The position numbers and the translations under genes were made by a program. From Zygaena filipendulae (taxonomy: Eukaryota; Arthropoda; Insecta; Lepidoptera; Zygaenidae), in the NCBI GenBank assembly GCA_907165275.2, contig OU015650.1, forward strand, positions 9,020,001 through 9,084,000: a DNA stretch of 64,000 nt, read 5' to 3'. Below the pieces are notes generated by a model that did not search any database, had not been told where the DNA came from, and worked only from the letters and a program-made list of their open reading frames with translations. This document shows positions 12,408 to 25,620 of this stretch, piece after piece (within the stretch, counting starts at the first letter, position 1; the number at the start of each line of letters is the position of its first letter).

Positions 12408-12629
12408 CAGTGGTTCCCAAAGTTGACTGGATCGCCGTCGCAAAACTTCTAAACTCGGGACTCACCACTATTTTTTTCATGCTATCATTAACTTAAATTT
12501 TATATTAATCTCAATGAGTTTGACACATCCGTTTATTTTTGTATTTTCGGTTTTCAGGGCCCACCTAATATTCGCTCGCGACCCACCGGCACCGACGCGG
12601 TGGGTCGCGACCTATAGTTTGGGAACCCG
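12408..12629. mobile_element. hAT-like non-autonomous element, right end damaged
   Basis: Starts CAGTGGTTCCCAAAGTTGA and ends ATAGTTTGGGAACC, an imperfect inverted pair typical of hAT MITEs. The last few right-end bases are missing where a GTGAAACCGCGG-family fragment begins, so the target duplication cannot be seen. Confidence 0.6.
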
Positions 12630-12678
12630 CGAGATCTCCGAAACTAATGGGAGTGTAACCGCGGAGAGCAACTAGTAT
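12628..12678 (+). repeat. GTGAAACCGCGG-family 3' fragment
   Basis: GGGAGTGTAACCGCGGAGAG...CTAGT, fused to the damaged end of the hAT-like element. Confidence 0.5.
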
Positions 12679-12679
12679 T

Positions 12680-14707
12680 AAATAAATCAGTGTTATAGGT
12701 GTTGGTGGAACGGAAAATAAAAGAATTTTGTGTAGGTATATTTCTTACGTAATCGCTGAGGATAAATAGCCTGATTATAACCACACAGTGAAGTTTTGAC
12801 AATTTTGCAGACAAATGACTGCAGTTCCTGAAAAACAAGCGAACATTAATACTGTCTTGGCGATAAGGTTCAAACATAAGCACTATATTATGAGTAGTAT
12901 TTGTCCCCACACTGACTACTGGTGCCGTACAGTCGTGGCACGACGCCAAAGGCTTCGGTCTTATGACTACATCTACATTTGAGAGGAAAGACTTAAAGAG
13001 GATACCTCTTTTTCGTTTTGCGATTTTTCCACGCGTATGCCGGTCATGGGCGAACGTTCCATATTATAACGCAGTAAAAAGTATCCTCGATCTTTACAAT
13101 GGCAACAATATGAAAATAAAATAAGTTTAGATAATGAAAACAGAACATAAAATGATTTAGTTTTACGTCGTTGTTTAATGAAACTTTTTTATTCGTGGTA
13201 GATATATATATACGTTTTTACGTCACGTCAAAGAAAATCTTGGCAACGATTGTGACAAAAGATAAATAGTGCACATGAGGCAAGTTACAGGTTGCGAGAT
13301 AGATCTGTTAAAAGTGTTAAAACACATCTATCTCCCTACGGACTTTGTCTGGAGACGTAGCCGCCTGTCTCTGGAGTAACATAAAGGAAACTTATCCAGT
13401 TTAACTTTCTTGCTATTTCAATGTACCCGTTTTGCTTTGTGAATTCTACTCTTTACATACCTAAATATAGGTAAACTTTGAAACTCAGGAGAAAAACCCC
13501 TTTCTGTGATTTGTCTTTGTTTATCAAAGTCATTGTTTCTATTACATACATACAAAAAGCATCTTACAGCATAATATCAAGTAGATTTTTCCCATTCACA
13601 ATAAATACTTAACTACTTATCTGCTGATGGGTACCTAATTTTCCTATATCTTGTAATCTTCCCTACCGGTTACAAATCTCTCTTTAACTCAATGACTTTT
13701 CCGCTAGATAAAGTTAGGCCGCTTTCTTGGACGACATAAATTTAATGTGAATACGAAAATTTTAATGTTGGTAGAACGACAATCGACTTAAGTATATTAT
13801 ATCTTATCATATATTATGAAAAAGACATGTCTGTACTTAGCTCTGGCGGTATCAATTAATTGGGTTACGTCGAAGCAAGATGTTGGATGATTAATTAGAT
13901 CACAGACATTGACAGCTCAGCCTATATCTATTGATTTTGTAACTTTATTATAAAGTCATTATTATACCTAATATACCTTAACGAAGATTTTGTTTTACTT
14001 TTTGCTTAAAATTCCTACCTATAAAATCATAAAATAACAAGATTTCGTATTATTAAAGTCAAAATTTCTCTTGGGTTTTGCGTATTAAACAAATAAAAGG
14101 TAAGAACTTCGCGAACTGTAGTAGCTGCAGGCACAGGTCGACTGTTGCATAAAGAGATTAAATTTGATTCCCTGGAACGAATCGAACACGCGCAGTGCTT
14201 TAGACTCACACGGGAAATTAATAGCATTTCATAAGGAACAAATTAACGCCAATGGCTGGTCACATGGTGCGCGTTTGTGTAGAGCAAGCGTGGCCGCTTT
14301 TAGAGCGAGATTGCTGGCCGAAACGTTAATCCTTTTATAGCCCGATGCGAATTCATTCATATTTCGAACGATAGACGTATATATTATATTATATCATTCA
14401 GCATCGTGATTCGTGTACCTACACGTATGGAATAGCGTGCGCTGCATCTCAGCGGTTACGTCTGTCATCAGTGTCGCCACGCAGGTGTTGAGCGGAAAAC
14501 AGATAAAACTCGCATTATACAACCAATTGAACTGTTAATTGAATTCCTGAGAATAGATCCATTTTTGGGACATTTTAAAGAAAAAATGACCGTTAAAATC
14601 ACTCTTAAATATGTATATCTAGATATCACTCACTATTCTGACACACTATATTTTTTATTACATATTATGGTGTAAATGTTTTATATAGAACAGCTCTTTA
14701 TTATACA
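12680..14707. other. Gene-free stretch
   Basis: AT-rich with short frames only (12,644-12,949 and 14,027-14,227 minus); no splice-supported exon or repeat recognised. Confidence 0.5.
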
Positions 14708-14880
14708 TTCTAGCTTTGCCTCACGGTTTCACCTGCGTGAGTTCCGGCATTTCCACAGGAGCTCCAAAGTAGCCTAATTTACTCTTTATAACATCAGTAG
14801 TGAAAGTTGCGTGAAAATCAGTCCAATCGTTTCGGAGATTCACGCACGTGAGTTACGGAATTCCAGTAGGAACTCTTTCT
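14708..14880 (-). repeat. GTGAAACCGCGG-family, diverged tandem fragments
   Basis: Two CGGTTTCACCTGCGTGAGTT-like edges, near 14,728 and 14,838. Confidence 0.4.
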
Positions 14881-15022
14881 ACTTTAATGTAAATCTTTTC
14901 CTGACAATAACGAACACAAAAATAGAATTATCCAATTTGGTGCAGTGGCAATTCGTTTGGAAGTTATGAGCTTAGCGAAATATTTGGCGATTAATTTTTA
15001 TTTATAAAGACATTATTAGGTA

Positions 15023-15325
15023 CTATAGCTGTTCTCCGCGGTTTCACCCGCATTAATGCCGGGATCAAGGTACTCTACATAATATCGTTTTCTGTATCCC
15101 TGACAGCGTATAGTATGCAAAATTTTATGCCTTTTTACACGATAATTTCGAGATTCCCGTGGAAATCCCGCATAAAAAGTACCTACCGTACGTCCTTCTC
15201 TGTACCTCTGGCAACGTAGGTATATACAAAGTTTCATGGTAATCAGTTGAGCCGTTAAGCCGTGAAAGCGCAACAAACAAACAAACAAAAAAACTCCCTT
15301 TCACATTTATAATAGTAAAGATGTC
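15023..15325 (-). repeat. GTGAAACCGCGG-family repeat, inverted, with internal duplication
   Basis: Starts TAGCTGTTCTCCGCGGTTTC and ends with a (CAAA)n run plus CTTTCACATTTATAATAGT. The middle is repeated, as if two copies fused. Confidence 0.7.
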
Positions 15326-15589
15326 CTTACTTTTAGAAAAGTCGCATTAAACCCGTATATATAGTAGGTACGTCGTACATGTCATGTCATTGTTTACGTC
15401 GAGGCAACTATGGAGATAGGATTCATTGTCAAGCGTTTGCTTTTGTCATCGGACACTGATTAATGCCAGTGTTTGAGTAAACCTTCCATTACGATGAACC
15501 GAACCGCTACGTAAGCAGAGACATAAAGACATCTCCAATAGGCACCGGAAAAAAGACCCATTAATGATTGTCACCCCCGTCATTCCCTT

Positions 15590-15680
15590 ACTCCCTAGTA
15601 AAGGATATAGGTAACGATAAAAAAGACATACATACAATCGAACATAGAACCTCCTCCTTTTTGGAAGTCGGTTAAAAATA
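15590..15680 (-). repeat. Repeat with AACCGACTTCCAAAAAGGAG motif
   Basis: Shares its edge with plus-strand sequence at 61,962-62,100 and a short piece at 62,880. A widespread lepidopteran interspersed motif; family unknown to me. Confidence 0.5.
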
Positions 15681-15719
15681 AGGTAAGAATCATTAGAAGC
15701 GAGTGCAGTTTTCATAATA

Positions 15720-17190
15720 ATTATGCTTAAATCGCTGGTGTGTAGTTATCCCATATGATAAAAACAAATAGAGTAGGACAGTATCCATAAGACAGTTTTG
15801 TGACTTCTGAACGATAACGTGCAACCCAAAGTGATGGGCCTAGAAATTTTAAATTTTACCCAAGACTGTGGGCAAGAACTAAGAAAGGGTATGCTATGTT
15901 GATTAGGGAAGCTCCAACTTCTCGTATAATCACGACATAATTATGTAGATTGTAGGTCCTATACAAAGATCCCTTATCTTTATAGTTACTTAGCATTTCC
16001 ATTGTTTGATAACTACTGCTTTACCATAGTTAACTCTATATATACGTAGGTACTACAGACCACGCAGTTTTATAATTTATATTCCCTACAACACCGTCTA
16101 TTTTGAAAATGTGACCACTGACGCTTCAACGTTCAGCTGAAAATATTGAAGTTAGAAACCGAGATTTGGACAGTAGTTTCCTTTAGAAACATAATATACA
16201 CTCACTAATAGATTTTTTTTAATTTTATCTCGTAAAGAAATAAAAGTTAAAGGCCGCACTCACTCAATACTGTCGCACTCAGAGACGTTCATTAAATTAA
16301 TGTTAATTGGCATTTAACTAATTTAATTAATAAATTTAACTTTTGTTTTTAAAATCTTTACTTAAAAATAAGAATGTAACATTAAATCGACGGAGAGTTT
16401 ATATATTGTCGAAGTAAGTAGGTACCTACTACCTACCATTAATTTGGACTTTGGAAGTTGACCTGGAGTTTTCAAATATAGAGGTATTTCAAGGTTTATT
16501 TAAATTCATAAATCTTGAAGTACCTATGGGTGAAACGCAGGCAACAATTCACTAAAAATCTAACTAGGTATGTACTAAAATATTATTAGTGCAATATTGG
16601 TTAGTGTTAAAGCTAGCTTCGTGTCAATTTTCAAACGAGTTACAAATTGCTCGTGCCATGGATAAATTTCCGGAGGGCAGCTCGACATTTCCGTCGAATG
16701 ACGAAGCGCCAACATGAGTTCTAATGGGTTAATTGACCCTTACTGATCAAGTTGGTCGGGAAGGAATCGATTCAAAGAAATTTTTCATTATATTCATAGT
16801 GTTACCTATAGCTTTTTGTTTTTTTTTTTTGTTTTTTAATAATGCACTTCACAACACACAGATGTAGAATCCCTCACTAACCTGTACTTAAGCTTGTGTC
16901 ATAGCAACCATGGTATATACTACATACCTATAAGTAAATACTAAATATATTACACTATAGATATATAAAGTCGCCCATATTGAAATTGGTTATGTGAAAG
17001 AAAGAAAACGTTTAGACTGAACAAAGATTATACGTATTTATCATCACATTTGAGTTACACACGTCTATATCCTGATACAAAAGGAGAGTAGTAAGGGAGG
17101 CATTGGCTACATCACACGACTTTTATACTTATGGTTGTATAGGAAGGGGAATTGGTACTACTAGCCAAGTACAATACGACTCTGTAATTA
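15720..17190. other. Gene-free stretch
   Basis: AT-rich; contains only the MITE fragment at 16,252-16,380 and a poly-T run near 16,820. Confidence 0.5.
16252..16380. mobile_element. Partial copy of the 12.0-kb MITE family
   Basis: Shares the GGCCGCACTCA end, the GACGTTCATTAAATTAATG interior and the AAAATCTTTACTTAAAAATAA block with 12,009-12,226. Confidence 0.5.
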
Positions 17191-17194
17191 ATTT

Positions 17195-17345
17195 TTGTAT
17201 AATATAATTCCAACAGCCCAGACTGGAAAGTGGAACCCCATGTTCATCATACAAAGTCTACCTCCACCGGGAATCAAACCCGGAACCTCTTGATAACATG
17301 ATGAGAGGTAGGCATGATGACCTACTGCGCCAATCGGTTCGTCAG
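17195..17345 (-). repeat. tRNA-derived SINE-like element
   Basis: On the minus strand a box-A-like TTGGCGCAGTAGG is followed about 45 nt later by a box-B-like GGTTTGATTCC, then non-tRNA sequence. It lacks a full cloverleaf, so it reads as a SINE head, not a tRNA gene. Confidence 0.5.
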
Positions 17346-17399
17346 CTATAGGTAAGTCAACTATTTCTATAATGATTTCTATCATTGTGGACTGCATTA

Positions 17400-20280
17400 T
17401 GGTGTTATTAAAAATCCAGTTTAAATTAAAAAGATACAGATTTAATTATGCAATACACTGAAACGGGGTGAATAGAAATACGTGAATAGTTGAATATTTT
17501 AAAAGAATTAATTTCCTAAAATGCTGTATTATGAATAAAATAGATGAAGAAAGAATTCTTTTAAATTATTTCAAACATGATTATACGACAAAGTTTGTAT
17601 ATTAATGATCATGGCTATTATTCAAGTGATTTATCTAGTTGAGTAGTAGTTCTTTGTGAAACATGTCTCCCAATTAGTTATCACAAAAACTTAGGTAGGT
17701 ATGTTACTTGTTACACGAACGAGAATTTGGATGATATAAAAACATAGTAAATATAGGTCACTAAAAGCCAGCAACTGATGGTAAACTTAAATATGTAAAA
17801 AGATTAAGTACATCAATTTATCGTTGGATTTTCATTTTTCGTTGGACATAACATCGTTCCTTTTGTATTCCTAGCATACGATGTAGATATAAACTCACCT
17901 ATCTTACTTATCGTATATTATTTTTCGTAATAGAACAATGATTATTATTATTTAAGTATTAAGAATTCATACTCAAACTTAATAAACATTCTTAAAACAA
18001 ACTTAGTAAACATACTATTTGTCACTTTCCGCGCGCTAAACAGCTACTACAGTACTTTTTGAGCAACTGTATTAAAAATTAATAACTTTTGACTTTACCG
18101 CTGAAACGCGGAATGACTTCACTAGTTAAAAATTAAGTCTTATGAATCTGTGATAGAGATGTCACTGTCGTATTGACGGGTCATGTGACACTGACAGACG
18201 GATAATTTCAATATCCAAAGGTAAAATTAAGGTTAAACCTCAGAAGAATAACTAAAGCAAACTGTGTCGAGTTACATCTAAAAGTTCCAGTAAAGAATCG
18301 AAATACATTTTAAAGTAAAAAACTTCAGAAAATGAAAAATATGTGTTGACTGTATGCACTTAGTTTCTTTTGCTTTTCCTGAAAGAGGTAAAGGTTTCCT
18401 AAAAAAATAAAAGTGACGTAATGTGTTAAGCGTGGCTGTGATTGGTGTTTCGTTGTAACGTTCCGTTTCACAAAATTAAAAGTTGAATCTTTTGGAAACT
18501 ATTGGTAATTTTTTAGTAAATCTTTCACGATAATGCTTTTTTTTCTAAGGCTCTATTTTTGAAATATTGATTTCTTATTATAAATTTCATTCAAGTACCC
18601 TATTATTCATAGAATTTTTGAAAGATTTTTTTTCTAGGCGTGATAAAAGTAAATTGATAGGTACCTACAAGTATGGTCAAATTTACGTAAAACATTTCGT
18701 CCCTTCTGATCGTCATTTGTGTCATTATTATCGCTCCACCCATGCAGTCATCCCTGATCCATTGAAGGGATTATACGGAGACATTAAATATGTTAGACGA
18801 TGCAGTCATTAGAGTTTAGTGATCACTGATATAGTCTTTTCCACGTCAACTGAAGTAATCTAGTAGGTATGTTCACGTAGTGATTACCTTCTCTCTGGGT
18901 ATGTCCTTAAATTGTACTATAGTAAAAGTATTATGTAACATTTAACTGACAGCGTGCTACTGGAAAGTTTGATGCGCAGTTTTTTCTCTCCTGCCATAGC
19001 AGTAGGACACTGTGAAGAGTAGATATTTTATGGGTGCTGTAATAATAATTGTTATTTTAGTGACATAAAAAGAGCCATATAAAAGGGCAAACTTTGAATA
19101 AAATTACTTGACTTTGACTTCGATAGAATATATGTATAATATAACATTTTGCTTCACATATTTTCGGTTTTCGCTAGATTATAGTGTGTATATTGCACTG
19201 TGTGAAGCCTTTGAAGGACATAATCTAAGGCTTAGGACTGTTGCGCCTCCTTTCCTGGGCTAGTTGACATACAAATGTTTTCACTGGCGATAAGTATTTT
19301 AAAACATGTAAGTAATCTGTGTCAGGATTCTTATAAAACTAAAAACATTTTTTAAGACCCAAGGTGTGAAACTAGCACCCCCGCTATAAAAGATTATACC
19401 TTCTAAGATTATTTTATTAAAATAAGAATCGTTAGTGGAATATGTAAAACAGGGTCAAAAGCAAAATTGATATAATAATGTTTAAAGTTAAACCCAAACC
19501 GTCAAAAGCGACTGTTTTCGACACTAGCGCAAAATTGGGAACACATGGGAACACCCAATTTTATAGACGAGTTTGAGACTTAAGTAGTTGCAGCTTTCCT
19601 TGGTACACAAAAGCCTCTATGCAGGGAACTCCTTAAAACACCGGAACTAGTTGGCAGCTTAACAAAGGTTGTCACTTGGCACAAAAGTAAAATAAGCAGA
19701 GCCAAATGCGACCGTACATTCTTGTTTTAAGTTACGAATAATATTTGTGTATTTTTCTAAAAAGCCTAAACCTTTATAGTTTATACTTTCTGAAGTATTT
19801 ATTTTTATCTATCTCCATACCTACAATAACATAATTTCGTTTTTTCGTTTTAGTAAAAATGCGTTTTCTCAATTTAAACCACTTTTACTGTTAACTGAGC
19901 AGATGTTTCACGGGGCTATTATTTCTGTGTATATACGGTAACCAAGAGCCTAACAACCTACCTATGAGTATTTTAAAGCCTATAAACTATCCTAGCCTAT
20001 AAATTAGTTAGGGTTTTCATGACCTCTCGCTGTCTTACATAACTGGGGAAAACGTGTTTAGCTAAAAGGGTTTTAAATAAAAATCAGCCTTCAAAACTAG
20101 TTCCGAAAACCTTTCAATGATGGCTAAAGCGTGAGTGGATAACGATTTTGTTGAAGAATTCCGATACACCAGAGATTATATAATACTATACTAGTACTGA
20201 TACCTAGGCAGGGATATACCGGTTACCGAGTAACGAACGTATTGACGTCATATTTTAGACGTAGACATAGCTATGTTAAG
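17400..20280. other. Gene-free stretch
   Basis: AT-rich. The only structure seen is a LINE-like tail at 18,950-19,125. Short frames have no recognisable domains. Confidence 0.5.
18950..19125 (+). repeat. LINE 3'-tail-like sequence
   Basis: Ends CTTTGAATAAAATTACTTGACTTTGACTT-type simple sequence, the common form of insect non-LTR tails. Confidence 0.35.
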
Positions 20281-20335
20281 AAATTCTAGAGGAATTCCGA
20301 AATTCATGCGAGTGAAACCTTAGGGAATAGCAACG
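20281..20335 (+). repeat. GTGAAACCGCGG-family 3' fragment, diverged
   Basis: GAGGAATTCCGAAATTCATG then GAGTGAAACCTTAGGGAA. Confidence 0.35.
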
Positions 20336-20339
20336 TAGT

Positions 20340-22120
20340 GTTTTAGAGACGAAAACCTTAGTATTTTTTTTATTTGTGCTTACGAATTAATTGTCCATAG
20401 ATACTTTCAGAGTGCGATTCTAAACTGTACTTTTGACAATCAATGTTGTTTATACTCCATCATGGAAAACAGAGGCATGATTGTGTGACAGATTTTACAA
20501 GAAAGCCTCATGGAAAATTCTATTATTGATTGCACTCTCTTGTTGAATGATAAATCATTTCATTGTCGACCTACTACACAATGTCTAAGTACAGCTAAAA
20601 ACGGAGTTTAAACATTAGAGGCAATCTCAATATTTCACAGAAGTCATCAGGTAGTTATAATAGAGCTGGCTTATCTAGAGCGCTGAGCCACGCAGTCGTA
20701 ATCCGCAGGGTGCGGACCGCACTCGAGGAGAACATTATCACGGTTTTATGCTGATGCCTGTCCCAGCTCCACTCCTCACTATGATGTCACGCGTCTGGCG
20801 GGGCCTTTATTGGCGTCGACGCAAAGAAAATCATTATTTATAGGTATATAGAAAAGTTATAGAGTTAATACCACACGATAAAAGCTTTGTCAGTCAATAG
20901 GTACTTACAATTAGACTTCGTGACGTGCTCAATGTCTGTAAGGTAACAAATTTTAACCCATCTAAAAGTCATAGATGAACCCTTGACTGTCTACTCAATG
21001 GATATCGTAAGCGCCACGCCAAAAGATATATTACAGAACTCCAAACTCGTGCTCATACTGTGTTTTAACATAAGATTACCTACCTTGTAGCACGAAGTCA
21101 CTTCGAAAATAGACCTATACATACACCTTGAACAAGGGAGGGTTTTTATCAAATAATTATACTTGTCATGAATACTTATATATCTAGCTGTAAGCTTTCC
21201 AAATTTTATTTATTTATTTATTTATTTAAAATTTATGCACATCATGGTACAAAAGGCGGACTTAATGCCACAGTGGCATTCTCTGTCAGTCAACCTTCAG
21301 GTAGTACAGAGAGCTCACTTGGCTCACATATTATTGAAATATATAAATGTACCTATAGGTACCATGTAGTAGTGCTATGATTGTAGTAGTTTTAGTTACG
21401 ACACTTTACAAGTCTTATACATAAATTCCTGCTGTTATTAACAGCATACATTCGAAACAGCAAAAATTTGCCGGTGTTCACAAGTTCGCAGTCGACGCGA
21501 CTCGACTGCGGCGCCGCCGCGCGCCGGGTGACGTGGCACAAGAGTTTATTCAGCACTGCATTCAGAGGACATACGAGAGTGCTCCATGCTTAGTTGTGCC
21601 CTCTACTGATACAAAATACAGTATCAAAGGAACGAAAACATACTTCGAAACACTTACAGTAATAACGCTTAAGATGGAGTATGAGTAGTTTTATAGCAAG
21701 CTATATTTTTAATTTATTTTTTTAACAAATGCATCTTTATTTGTAAACACGCTAAAATATGAGCAAAGAACATTCGATACCTTTGCATACGCTCATGAAA
21801 AACCTATTAAGACAGTAGATATTTGTCTATTTCACCGTCGCGTCGCTCGGTGAGGCAATTAAATAAAACAAATCGTAAATATAAAATATTTTCTGACGAA
21901 TTATGAAAAATTAAATCGATAAAATATATCGACTTACAGCAGCGAAACAGGCTGACAAATTGAAAAACGTGACTGGAAATTTTAAAAATAAAATAGATTT
22001 CTTTGTAAGTTTTAAATAGAAGTCGCAGTAGAATGAAAACAGACTGTTAAACAAAAATGTTTTTTACTTGTGAGGCAAGATACAAACAGTATGAAGTCAA
22101 GGTTATGCTTGAGGCGAATT
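20340..22120. other. Gene-free stretch with a LINE-like tail
   Basis: Contains a TTTA microsatellite at 21,207-21,230 and a LINE-like fragment to about 21,300. A short GC-rich patch (21,490-21,530) has no open, spliced frame. Confidence 0.45.
21205..21310 (-). repeat. LINE 3' end with TTTA repeat
   Basis: Reads TTTATTTATTTATTTA then ATGGTACAAAAGGCGGACTT; the second block recurs widely in lepidopteran DNA next to such runs. Confidence 0.4.
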
Positions 22121-22122
22121 TT

Positions 22123-22575
22123 TAAGGCGGAAACACACCTATGACCTATGTGTTGTTTCGTGTTGTGTAGCGACAGAAGCATAATATCTGTTTCATACAT
22201 TTAGTATGGTTAGAGACGCACCACAACAGAACGCGACACAACATAATCCTACTAATATTATAAATGTGAAAGTGTGGATGTTTAGATGTTTGGATGTTTG
22301 GATGTTTGGATGTTTGGATGTTTGTTACTCAATCACGCAAAAACGGCTGAAAGGATTTGGATGAAATTTGGCATGCACGTTGTCAGGGGTACAGAGAAGG
22401 ATATAGGATACTTTTTATCCCGGAATTCCCGCGGGAACTCCAAAATTACCGCGGGTGAAACCGCGGGGCACTGCTAGTATAAATATATCTCTAACCATAC
22501 TAAATGTATGAAACTGTTATGCTTCTGTCGCGATACAACACAACACGACACATAAGTGTGTTTCCTCCTTTACAT
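22123..22575. mobile_element. Palindromic MITE split by an interspersed repeat
   Basis: The arms (GGCGGAAACACACCTATG...TTTAGTATGGTTA, and its complement at 22,490-22,572) match over about 80 bp. A complete GTGAAACCGCGG-family element (22,248-22,478) sits in the loop, so the palindrome is older. Confidence 0.7.
22248..22478 (+). repeat. GTGAAACCGCGG-family repeat nested in a MITE
   Basis: Complete: CTAATATTATAAATGTGAAAG, then five GGATGTTT-type repeats, interior and CTGCTAGT edge. It interrupts the palindromic MITE. Confidence 0.82.
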
Positions 22576-22579
22576 AGAC

Positions 22580-23215
22580 TAACAACTCTGCTCTTTGTTA
22601 AGCTCGAGTAGGTCGACTGTACTTTGTTTACCTTTGCTTGGAGCTTGATGAATGTAGTAACTAGTAGAACAAACGACAAGACTAAAACAAAACATGACCT
22701 TTTGCCTTTGATAAAATAAACATCTAAATAGGTAGTTATTGAAAAAACCGCAAAAAAACGGCAGAATTTGTATAACATGCACTACATGAACCAAAGTAAG
22801 CCATTATTCGTGTTTAGGAATTTCATATAATTTTTAAAACGCTTTTATTCGTTTCAGTTGTAACTAACAAACAATTAAAATTTAACTATTAAAATCTAAA
22901 TTCAACCTATACGTCCTCTTGTCGTAACTCTTTAAAATTTGTGAAATATAAATCTCAACCAATAAATCTTTAAAATTACCTTATCAATTGACAGTGGCGA
23001 CGACATAAAGTTTGCTGCGAAATATTTGACTTGTCTGCTCAGTAATAATTAATTGAAACTGGGTGCTCACAACAAACAGAAAACTTTTTTAATGATTATG
23101 GCCACTTTGAATGTGTAGCACTATGTGGAAATGTCATGAATTTAGCTACTTTTGAAGCTAAATTTACCTGGTGAACGAGATAATTATATTTTACTCCATA
23201 TCTTAGAAACTATAA
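22580..23215. other. Gene-free stretch
   Basis: AT-rich, no feature supported. Confidence 0.45.
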
Positions 23216-23219
23216 ACTA

Positions 23220-23490
23220 CTAATATTCATACAAACGCGAAAGTTTGTAAGAATGTATGGATGGATGGATGGATGGATGGATGGATGGATGGATGGATGG
23301 ATGGATGGATGGATCGATGGATGGATGGATGGATGTTTGTTACTCTTTCACGCAAAAACTACTGAATGGATTTAAATGAAACTTTACAATACTGTAGCTT
23401 ATACATCAGATTAACACATAGGGTACTTTTTATCCCAGAATTCCCTCGGGAACGTCAAAATTATCACGGGTGATCGCGGGGATCATCTAT
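23220..23490 (+). repeat. GTGAAACCGCGG-family repeat with (GGAT)n microsatellite
   Basis: The 5' edge CTAATATTCATACAAACGCG runs into about 19 GGAT units (23,255-23,334) with one ATCG interruption, then a diverged interior and a GGGTGATCGCGGGG edge. Confidence 0.75.
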
Positions 23491-23494
23491 AACG

Positions 23495-24408
23495 AAAATC
23501 TTTTCACTTATAGTTACGGTAATCCTGAGTGACATAACTTTTATCTCAGAATTAGGCAAAAAATAACATCTCATATCTGTAACTTTGGTTGTAAAAACAG
23601 AACCGTTGGCAAGCTTTAGTGTTATTTTGAACCTTTAAGAAATCTTTTGCGACGCTATGATTTTGAACGTAGTATATAAAAAATTTAAAGTGACGACTTG
23701 AATTACTTACATTAGATTGATTTTCTCGCGTAATAAACTTACAGGAGTCTATCGGATATTCACACGTCGTTGCTTTCGTCGTTCGTTATATTCGATAAAT
23801 TTCTTTAAAACATTTTGTCACGAAAAGAAATCTAAATGAAATATAACAGATTATTGAAAAATTTTAAATGAAATCGTACTTATCTCAAAGGTACCGAAAA
23901 AACAAATACAACGTTAATTTTGGTTTTTCAAAACAGAGTAATAAATAAAAACAAAAAGTTTTGTAATGCAACCGTGTTGCAAAAAACCTTGCCTTTTGCC
24001 GAGCAATAAAGTATCTATAATTTAATGTAATATTTATTTTTAGGAGAATAGATTGATATCTTTTGGCCAGTGTGAGGTGCCATAAATATAAAGTCCCCTG
24101 ACGCAAACAGCGCGGACATCAGCTCATCTTAAAACAGATAAAAACTTTTATGGGAAGCGTTAACTTGCTCTTGTACAAAGTGGTGTCGCTTAGAGTTAAA
24201 AGAGTTGCAGGGGCAATGTTACCCAATAAAGCTTTCAAGACTCCTATTTTATGATACTTTTGGGAATACAACGAACGGAATACATCGGTCGAAAACATAT
24301 TTTGAGGAAAAAACACCGGTTCTTGTTTAAATATACGTGTTATTGTTGTGATGTTTCGTTGTACGTACCAATAATTAAAATAAAAGAATACTTAGTATTT
24401 TTACATAC
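23495..24408. other. Gene-free stretch
   Basis: AT-rich with short minus-strand frames lacking splice or domain support. Confidence 0.45.
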
Positions 24409-24416
24409 CTAGGACC

Positions 24417-24674
24417 CAGTGGCGAAGGTACCATATAAGCCGATTCCCAACGGCTTCCCTTCAAAAGTTTGGAACACAACCACTCGAGAGAGTGGTGATT
24501 GAGAAACCGTAATTGAGAATGTCAAAATCATTAATTTTAAAAGTATAAAGCAGTTACCTCGACGTAAGTATTTAGGTATTTGCGATAAGTAGATACTTTG
24601 ATAAGTTGTAATTAAGTATTTAGAGTAAGTAGATTTCCGGGTTACCTTTCTCAATATTTCACCCTTCGCCACTG
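24417..24674. mobile_element. hAT-type MITE with perfect 8-bp target duplication
   Basis: 258 bp with ends CAGTGGCGAAGG and its complement CCTTCGCCACTG. The 8-mer CTAGGACC is present at 24,409-24,416 and 24,675-24,682. hAT transposons make 8-bp duplications and often begin CAG. No coding content. Confidence 0.9.
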
Positions 24675-24689
24675 CTAGGACCTAGGTCC

Positions 24690-25620
24690 TATTGAAACTT
24701 TGCAATTTGAAAGAGTCTTTGTCGCAATAAACTAGTGTTCCTCTGTAGGAACTGAAAAATGAAACTTTTATTATAAACATTTGGACGACCATTTTCAGTT
24801 TAATAATAATAATGAAAGTGTTTGTATAGATGAGTGAATTTATTTTTAACCTTTCTTTTTTAAATACTATTAATATAATATTAATATTTGAATGATTGAT
24901 TTGCAAACTTGAATCCATAGTAATCCATATAGTTATCTAAATCCATAACACCAGCTACAAACACTAGTATTTCACGTTGTCGGAGCGCTGGGCGGGCGGG
25001 TTGGCATTAACAAGATTATCTGGGATAGGAACAAATCTAATAAATATACTTACCTACAGGTGTCGGCGCTGACCTTCGTCCTATCCCCCCCCCCCTCGAC
25101 ACTCCGCCGCCGCTCCCAGATTTTGACAACGGAAACTATTCTAATCAAAAGTTCAATTTTTCGTGACCATGTTACATGACGATATATACATACGTTCCTT
25201 AGTTCTAGCGTCTAGCAATAACGGTTATAGATTTTCAATTTGGCTAAGGAGGCAAATCTTGTTTTTTATGTCAAGATTTGATTTCGTAAGTGTAAATATT
25301 TAAGTCGTTTATCTTTCTGCGAATAACAGTTTATTAACATTTTTGTGCTATAGTCGCTATTAAAGGTACTCAACCTATTTTTTCAAAACGGCAGAATATT
25401 ATTTTGATGCGGTTTCTTATCTTCAATCAATCTTAGAGCTGCGGTACCTACCTAGGTACAAGATTTTAAGTTTACAAAACTCCAGAGGGCGTTGTGAATT
25501 GATTTTGCATAATTATGGTCCATTATACGTCAAGGTGTACCTACTTTCCGCATATCAATTTTGTTAAAAGTTATATGCTCATTTTTCAATGCTATGTATT
25601 CGCGTTAAACTTTATTAAAC
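24690..25620. other. Gene-free stretch with a poly-C tract
   Basis: An 11-13 nt C run near 25,086 with a GC-rich flank (25,060-25,125). No exon could be built around it. Confidence 0.45.

Noticed and set aside
17195..17345. tRNA gene on the minus strand
   Set aside because: A and B boxes are present but no acceptor stem or cloverleaf can be formed; SINE-like.
25060..25130. GC-rich patch with a GTAAGT donor on the minus strand, considered as catulin exon 3
   Set aside because: The frame is broken by the poly-C tract and the peptide does not resemble catulin.
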